From Lutjanus erythropterus (Eukaryota; Chordata; Actinopteri; Lutjaniformes; Lutjanidae), in assembly GCA_020091685.1 (NCBI GenBank), contig CM034607.1, positions 36,602,482 through 36,666,481 on the forward strand: a stretch of 64,000 bases of DNA. The letters run 5' to 3'. The notes beneath the pieces are model-generated. The model saw only the letters and a list, made by a program, of their open reading frames with translations, was not told the DNA's origin and ran no database searches. The position numbers were made by a program, and so were the translations under genes. Positions within the stretch are counted from its first letter, which is position 1. Every line of letters begins with the position of its first letter. Shown piece by piece: positions 56,298-64,000 of the stretch.

Positions 56298-58754
56298 GTT
56301 TGTTTTCTCTCTGCTGCTCTGCTCATGTTTCAGGGAGCTGATGCTAAGCTAATGTTATCTAATCCATCTTTACTCTGCCAGCCGCAGCAGAGTCCAGTAT
56401 CGATCCGCAGAGCCGCGTCTCAGTGAGACACTAAATGTTCCCACTTAGGTTGTGGAGCACATTTTCTTTAAAGATGGCGTAAAAAGTGATCAGAATAGTT
56501 GCCAGTTGATCGATAAACATCCAAACTTGTTGAACAAAAAGTGAAAATTATATTTGATTTCTTGTGTTGGTTTGAATTCAACAGTTGTAGAATCACTTTT
56601 AGACTTGTTCTCAGGATCAGATTAATTCTGGTTCTTTAAGTGAGCAAAGAATACTTTAGACTAATGATGATCCACACAGACGGTTTGAATTTTTCATTTA
56701 AAAAACAAAAATAGCAACTTTGTGTGGCAGTGACAGCGTGGATCCATCTAGTGGATAAAATCTGTCACTTCAAAGTTGATGGTAACGGAACTGAAACAAA
56801 AATGTGAAAGTATTGTTACATCATTTTTCTAGCAAAAAAAGCCAAACATTTATTGGTTCCAGCTCCTCAGTTCTGAGGATGTTCTGTTTGTCAATCTTTT
56901 ATATCGGTGTAAATTAAATACACACAATAAAAGGACCTTTAATCTGGAAAAAAGACATTTATTAGACACTGAACTACAGCTGTTTCACATAGCCACGAAC
57001 CACACTAGTCCACATCCAATCATCTTACTCTGATATGAAATTGGTGCCTGCAGTTCTATGTTAAAAGTCCGTAGTGTATCATAGTGTCCTTTAATTGTGA
57101 TCAGTCCAAACACACCTGATCAATAATCCTGCTGTTTAATCAGCGTCTCTATAGGCCACACCTGTCAGGTGGGCGGAGCATCTTGGCAAAAGAGAAGTGA
57201 TCACTAACACAAATTTCAATACATTTGTGAACAAAAAAAGAGAAATAAACCTTTTGTGTGAACAGAAGAAATCTAATTTCTTTATTTAAACTTGTAAAGC
57301 TCTTTGAGACTAATAAAGTTCTAAATCTGCAGATATTGCAAAAAGTGTGGGGCTGGGAGACATTCAGTCAAACAAAAACCAGTCTGATTTTACAGTGATT
57401 GACTATATCACGATTTATTTAAATGTGATGTTCTGTAACATGCTCAAACTGTAACAAGAAGCTCTCAACACTGTTGATCTTTATGTGACATCCAGTGCAG
57501 GTACTGTATTCACAGTCATGTTTGCAAAATATAGCTGGCCTCAAGAAATGTGACAGCCACCTCACTCGTGGTTAAAACTATAAATCAGCACAAAAGAAGA
57601 TAATTATCAACAACATAAATCGTCAGTTTCATCTAAAAAGCTTTTTAAAGCATGGGTCAGTGAAACAAGCCGTGTGCAACACTCTTAGTCTCTGTGGATC
57701 TTTTGGTAAGGTCCTTACATTATCTTTTTCATCTCTTTGGTCAGAGGTGGCATCTTCGAACCTGTTTAGAGGTCCACACTTGCAGGTGGTCCTGAAGCAT
57801 CTATACTACAAAATTGGAAAGTGCTTGTATTGATATTTATCGATATATCTATTTTTGACAACACTTCTTTGACCTTTAGCTGAACAATTGCAGTGGTTGG
57901 CTCTCAACATGTGCCATCTAAGGTCAACAGGCGATCATTGATCAAGACTCCCAAAAAAAAAGGTAATTTGCTACCCGTACCTGAAAAAAGTAACCTGCAC
58001 CAGCTCAATTTTAGATTGAAGAGTAGAGACAGCCATCTTGAGTTCTGCCAAAAGGGCCACCTTGTGGTGTTCTAGCACGTTGGCTATGGCAGCCATGCTA
58101 ACTTCGCTAAAGGCAATGTCATCCTTGAGCATGGAGTCTTTCTTAGTCTGCTTTGTGGATTAAGATGACATTTCTTTGTGAAGACTTAAGTTAATCAGTA
58201 GTTTTATGATGTAGTTGCAAAAAGTTAGAGAATTATGGGGTTTGAAGGACAAAAGTTCAAAAGTGTGAGAAGAGTAGTCACACATGTCTACTCCTCAGCC
58301 AACATTTACCCACCCTTAATAGTAAATTTATCATTTTGGGGTGTTGGTCTCTTGGTTGGGACAAAACAAACCACTTGGAGTCATCACCTTATGCTCTAGG
58401 ACATTGTGATCACCATTTTTCATTGATTTCTGATGTCTTATAAACCAAACGTGTAATCAAGAAATTAACTGATACTTTATCAATACTGAAAATAATCATT
58501 GGTTGCAGCCATAATTGCAGGTTCAGCGAAATAATAGGGGACACTGGAAAAATGGATGTCTTGTTACTGGTGGGGGTTAAACGGGCAATGACTGCTGTGC
58601 AAAGCCTCAGGATACTGTTACTATAATTAAATGCGGTCACTGTTTGTGTCTTAGCAGATATAATTTTACATTGTGATCACAGAAAAATCAAAAAGCTCAA
58701 TTTCAGGCTTTAGCACAAACTCATGGTTTTCTTAAATGTGTGTTTGTATTTCAG
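56298..58754 (+). other. ZNF-C intron 2
   Basis: GTTTGT...TTTCAG. AT-rich. Around 56940-57300 is a probable old DNA-transposon relic (GGCCACACCTGTCAGGTGGG, TCACTAACACAAATTTCAAT). The open frames at 57893-58075 and 58410-58640 (minus) have no supporting features. No other gene seen. Confidence 0.5.
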
Positions 58755-61700
58755 TGGTTCCTCCAGATGTTCAGAAGCTGTTGGTGATTAAAGAGGAGGT
58801 TCTCCCTGAGCAGCAGGGGTGGGAGCTCAGTCTGGACCAGGAGGACCCAGAGCCACCACACATTAAAGAGGAACAGGAGGAAGCCTGGGTCACTAAGTTC
58901 CCATTCACTCCTGTCCCTGTGAAGAATGAAGATGAAGATGAAGAGAAACCTCAGTCCTCACAGCTTCATCAAAGACAGACTGAACAGATGGAAACAGAAA
59001 CTGATGGAGAGGACTGTGGAGGACCAGATCCACCCAGGAACTCGCATCCAGATCCTGTTGACAAGACTGAAGACTCTGCAGAGACTGAAAGTGATGAGTG
59101 TGATAAAGACTGGAAGGATAGAAGATCATTTCGGTGCCTTGTGTGTGGTAAAACATTTAAACAAAAGGGAAATCTGACTACACACATGAGAACTCATACC
59201 GGAGTAAAACCATTTAGCTGCTCCTTTTGTAATAAAAGGTTCACTCAGAAAACAGGTCTGGACTACCACTTGAGAATTCACACAGGAGAGAAACCATTCA
59301 GTTGCTCAATTTGTGGTAAAACATATAGACACAAAGGAGCTCTAACATATCACATGGCAATCCACACAGGGGAGAAACCTTACAGCTGCAGCATTTGTGG
59401 GAAAAGATTCAGGGGGGCGTCACAGCTCAGACTCCACAAGTGTGTCAATGAGACATCAGAGCGAGAGAGAAGAGAAAAACCCAAGAAACCCCTGAGCTGT
59501 TCTGAATGTGATGCAACATTTCCCAACAATTACCTGTTGGTGACCCACATCAGAATGCATAAAGGCAAGAAACTGTTCACGTGCACAGTTTGTGGTAAGA
59601 AACTTCAGTTTAGTTCCCATTTAGAAATACACATGAGAACCCACACAGGAGAGAAACCATACAGTTGCTCTGTTTGTGGAAAAGGATTCTCACAAAGAGG
59701 AATCATGAGGCAACACATGGCGGTCCACTCAGGAGTGAAACCATTCAGCTGCAATGACTGTGGGAGGAGATTCTTTTGGCAGTTTCAGATCAAAAGACAC
59801 AAGTGTATCGCTGAGTTCGTCAGACGAAGACGAATTGGCTTTGGAGGTTCACAACCAGTCAGGAACTTGAATACAGATAAACATTTAAAATCAGACGCTG
59901 ATAAAGAAACTTTTGATGATGACAGTGACGACATTGATTTTTGGAACGAGACTCGGCAACATCAGTCAGGTTTTACCTATCGGAGAAATAAAACAGTTTC
60001 TAGAAATGATGGCTATAATACTTGCAAGGAACCATTCAGCTGTTCTGATGACGTGACTAAAACTGAACCCAGGATAGATGACAAACAGACCAGGCAACAT
60101 CAGTCAGACCTAAAGCATGTGAAACATGAGGATAAGAAACCATTCAGCTCCAGTGAGCGTCATAGAAGATCTGGAGACAGTCACAATCTAGGTCAAACAG
60201 GAGAGAAACCATTTAGATGCTTCTTTTGTGGCAAACGATTTGTGACAGGAGGGCATCTAACAAGGCACCTAACTGTCCATGTAGGAGAGAAATTACTCAG
60301 TTGTGTCATTTGTGAGAAAACATTCACTTTAGAGTCAGAACTCATGAGCCACGAATGTGTTCAGGAATTGTCACAGCTTCATTCTGACAATAAATATTTC
60401 AGCTGCTCTCACTGTGGTAAAGGATTTGACAATAGACACCATCTGCAGGCACACATGAGAATTCATGCAGGAGAGAAACCATGTAGGTGCTCTGTTTGTG
60501 GTAAAACATTTGCCAGGCGTGAGATTTTAAGTCTTCACATGACATGTCACACAGCAGAGTCTTTCCACTGCACAGTTTGTAACACAGGTTTTGTTGACAG
60601 TGAGTCTTTAATTAAACACATGAGAATCCACACAAGACAAACACAGTTTAGTTGCTCAATTTGTGGTAAAGAGTTTGCATGGAGAAGATATCTTACCAAA
60701 CATATGGAAGTCCATGGAAAGGAGGAACTCTATAGATGCAGTGTTTGTGACAGAGGATTCACTCAGTTGTATCAGCTCAATTATCATCAGTGTGCTGGTC
60801 ATCCATCATCACAGCTTCATCAGAGTCAAACTGAGGAGAGCAGAGAGCCTCTAGTCAGCACCTCAGCTGAACAGATTAAAACAGAAGCTGATGGAGAGGA
60901 CTGTGGAGAACCAGAACCCGCCAGAAGCTCAGCTCCAGATAGAGATTTACAATTCAGTAGTGATGATAAGACTTCAGAGTCTTCCGAACCTGAGACTGAA
61001 GCCAGTGATGGTGACTGGGAAGAGACCAGAGAATCAAATTTAAACTCTGTAAAACATAATGAAGTCTCACCGAGTGAAGAAACATGTAACACTGTCAGGA
61101 AACGATTCAGTTGCTCAGAGTGTGGTGAAGCATTTCATCATGATCACCTTCTGAGCCTCCACATTGAAAAACACACAGCAGAGAAACAACTTGTGGAAAG
61201 AGAAGGTCTCAGCCAATGTATAGCGGACGTGTATAGGGGGACAGAGCTGGAGGCTCCACATATTAAAGAGGAACAGCAGGAAGTCTGGATCGGTCAGGAG
61301 GGAGAGCAGCCTCAAGTTCCATTCACTCCTGTCCCTGTGAAGAGTGAAGATGATGAATATAAACTTCAGTTCTCACAGCTTCATCAAAAACAAAATGAAC
61401 AAATGAAAACAGAAAATGATGGTGAGGACTATGGAGGACCAGAACCAGCCGCAAACTCAGATTTAGGTACACATTTAACACCAGACACTGATGTGACAAA
61501 AATCAGTGAACCTCAGTCAGACTTATACTGTCTGAAAATCAGTGGATGTAAGAAACCGGTCAACTGTCCTGTGTGTGGGAAACAATTCAGCAACAACTCA
61601 AGTGTGAAGACACACATGAGGATCCACACAGGAGAGAAGCCATACAACTGTAACATTTGTAACAAAAAATTCATGTGGCGTAGTATGGTCAAAAGACACA

Positions 61701-64000
61701 GGTGTATTGTTAGGTCCACAAGACAAACTAGACACAGCGCAATAAAAGCCAATGGAGAGGACTGTGGAGAACCAAAACCAGCCAGGAGTTCAGCTCCAGA
61801 CATCGATTTACAATTCAGTAGTGATGATAAGACTTCAGAGTCTTCTGAATCTGAGACTGAGGTCAGTGATGGTGACTGGGAAGAGACCAGAGAGTCAATT
61901 TTAAACTCTGTAAAACATAATGAAGTCTCACAGAGTGATGAAACATGTAATACTGACAGGAAACAATTCAGTTGCTTAGAGTGTGGTGAAACGTTTCACA
62001 ATGATCACCTTCTGAACCTCCACGTTAAAAAACACGCAGGAGAGAAACAATTTACAGAAAGAGGAAGTCTCAGCCAATGTATAGCGGACGTGTATAGGGG
62101 GACAGAGCTGGAGGCTCCACATATTAAAGAGGAACAGCAGGAAGTCTGGATCAGTCAAGAGGGAGAGCAGCCTCAAGTTCCATTCACTCCTGTCCCTGTG
62201 AAAAGTGAAAATGATGAATATAAACTTCAGTTCTCACAGCTTCATCAAAGACAAAATGAACAAATGAAAACAGAAAATGATGGTGAGGACTATGGAGGAC
62301 CAGAACCAGCCGCAAACTCAGATTCAGGTACACATTTAACACCAGACACTGATGTGACAAAAATCAGTGAACCTCCATCAGACTTACACTGTCTGAAAAT
62401 CAGTGGATGTGAGAAACCGGTCAACTGTCCTGTGTGTGGGAAACAATTCAGCAACAACTCAAGTGTGAAGACACACATGAGGATCCACACAGGAGAGAAG
62501 CCATACAACTGTAACATTTGTAACAAAAAATTCATGTGGGGCAGTATGGTCAAAAGACACAGGTGTATTGTTAGGTCCACAAGACAAACTAGACACAGAG
62601 CAATAAAAGCCAATGGAGAGGACTGTGGAGAACCAAAACCAGCCAGGAGTTCAGCTCCAGACATCGATTTACAATTCAGTAGTGATGACAAGGCTTCAGA
62701 GTCTTCTGAATCTGAGACTGAGGTCAGTGATGGTGATTGGGAAGAGACCAGAGAACATCAATCAGGCTTAAACTCTCTGAGTACTAATGAAGTACCTGTA
62801 AGTGATGCAGAATGTAATACAGGGAAGGAACCATATACATCTTTTGAGTGTGGTGAAAGATTTACACAGAAAAGCAGTGTGATGACACACATGAGAATTC
62901 ACACAGGGGAGAAACCATTTAGTTGCTCCCAATGTGGTAAAAGATTTTACCGAAAAGGACATTTGATCATACACACCAGGATTCACACTGGGGAGAGACC
63001 ACTCAGTTGCCCTGAGTGTGGTAAAGGATTTGTCCAGGAGGCAGCTCTGAATTCCCATTTGAAGTGTCACACAGGAGAAAAACCTTACAGCTGTTCACTC
63101 TGTAATAAGTCATTTATAGAGCAGAAATACTTGCAGTTACACATGAGAACCCACACAGAAGAGAAACCATACTGCTGCAATGTATGTGATGAAAGATTCA
63201 CTTGGAGTTATCAGGTCAAAAGTCACAGCTGTAGTGGTAAGTCCACACAGCTTCATGGACCCTGGACCAGTCAAGAGGGAGAGCAGCTTCAAGGGCAGGA
63301 GGCGGCTGATATTACCGGTTTCACATCCACCCCTGTCCCTGTGAAGACTGAGAATGATGAAGAGAAACCTCAGTCCTCACAGCTTCATCAAAGACAGTCT
63401 GAACAGATAAAAACAGAAACTGAGGGAGAGGACTGTGAAGGACCAGAACCAGCCAGGACCTCACATCCAGATACACATTTACAGCCAGACACTGATGATA
63501 GTGTTGACAGTGATTTTTGGAAGGAGACCAGAAAACGGCCATCAGGTTTAAACTCTTTGAAAAATGATGAAATCTCTAAAAGTGGTCATAGATATGATTC
63601 TGGCAAACACGCTTCAGAGCCCCTTGAAGCTGAGAGTGGTGATAGTGTTGACAGTGATTTTTGGAAAGACAGCAGTAGACCATATAGCTGCTCTGAGTGT
63701 GGTCAAAGGTTTCCCCAGATTCACCATTTGAAGAACCACATGAGATTTCACTCAGAAAAAGAGCCAAAAGAGAAAGAAATATTTGTTTGTTCAGTTTGTG
63801 GTCAGACATGTCTTTATAAGTCCCATCTGAAGATACATATGAGAACTCATACAGGAGAGAAACCATTCAGTTGCCCAGTTTGTGGTAAAAAATATGCACA
63901 TAAAGCAAGTATGCAATCTCACATGGTTGTCCACAATGTGAATAAGCAATATGCCTGCAGTGTCTGCGACAAAAGCTTTGCTTGGTTTACAGAGCTTAAA
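58755..64000 (+). CDS. ZNF-C exon 3, giant multi-array C2H2 zinc-finger exon (runs off window)
   Basis: After the acceptor TTTCAG (58754), the phase-1 frame is open to the last base: 5,246 bp, about 1,748 codons, no stop or frameshift by manual translation. It begins VVPPDVQKLLVIKEEVLPEQ, then HIKEEQEEAW, TPVPVKNED and an acidic linker, then about 29 zinc fingers. Fingers occur in arrays of two to five with TGEKPF/Y linkers. Seven fingers end in H-x-C instead of H-x3-H, each closing an array. One finger at 62834-62900 has lost its first Cys (Ser, TCT at 62840). Acidic linkers of the same kind recur after arrays (about 60790, 61200, 61741, 62060, 62600, 63241). Such proteins are nuclear sequence-specific DNA binders, often repressors; the target is unknown. 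Human C2H2 proteins rarely exceed 30 fingers, so this is unusually large. The 3' end lies outside the window. Confidence 0.9.
60891..62757 (+). repeat. In-frame tandem duplication, 861-bp unit, within ZNF-C
   Basis: Unit 1 is 60891-61751, unit 2 is 61752-62612, and a third partial copy is 62613 to about 62757. The period is exactly 861 bp (287 codons) at every landmark checked (ATGGAGAGGACTGTGGAGAA; HIKEEQQEVW codons at 61262 and 62123; zinc-finger motifs). Each unit holds one orphan finger (FHHDHLL/FHNDHLL), an acidic linker, one C2H2 finger and one H-x-C finger. The two full units differ at about 30 of 287 residues. Confidence 0.9.

Noticed and set aside
58905-63866. Several minus-strand frames of 70-130 codons
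   Set aside because: Antisense shadows of the ZNF-C finger exon; the repeated wording mirrors the 861-bp unit.

Overview
The window looks like nuclear DNA from a teleost fish, most likely a percomorph. The signs are small vertebrate-type exons with GT/AG introns, a three-exon CART neuropeptide gene, tRNA-derived SINEs and hAT-type MITEs, very many long (CA)n/(TG)n tracts, and a cluster of C2H2 zinc-finger genes with the N-terminal helical module and 'HIKEE / PVPVK' acidic linker seen in many fish zinc-finger genes. No bacterial, viral or organellar signal was seen. Family identities come from recognition of the translated sequence, not from a database search.

Layout. Bases 1-115 are the last coding piece of a plus-strand gene, probably pogz, followed by a 3' UTR to about 1.4 kb. 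From 1.4 to 20.4 kb I find no exon I can defend; the stretch holds microsatellites, two large minisatellites (14.3-15.2 and 17.4-17.9 kb), a SINE fragment and MITEs. Between 20.46 and 23.29 kb three phase-compatible plus-strand exons encode most of a small acidic secreted or GPI-anchored-type protein resembling C1orf54; its signal-peptide exon was not found. From 23.3 to 31.5 kb is repeat-rich intergenic DNA. A complete divergent cart gene lies at 31.85-37.24 kb, with a TATA box upstream and a young SINE in intron 2.

The right third is a zinc-finger cluster. ZNF-A (minus, 41.0-44.75 kb) has an intact five-finger exon 2, but exon 1 carries a 1-bp deletion. ZNF-B (minus, 47.0-50.4 kb) is a related, multiply frameshifted pseudogene. 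ZNF-C (plus, 52.85 kb to beyond the window end) is the most striking feature. It has two tandem copies of the helical-module exon, then one exon that I translated from 58,755 to 64,000 without meeting a stop (about 1,748 codons). That exon carries about 29 zinc fingers in several arrays separated by repeated acidic linkers, and it contains an exact 861-bp in-frame tandem duplication.

Working together: pogz and C1orf54 both lie at human 1q21, so their linkage here may be conserved synteny (inference). CART is a secreted neuropeptide gene with no functional link to its neighbours. The zinc-finger cluster is expected to encode fast-evolving DNA-binding repressors, and it shows duplication, decay and domain concatenation within 24 kb.
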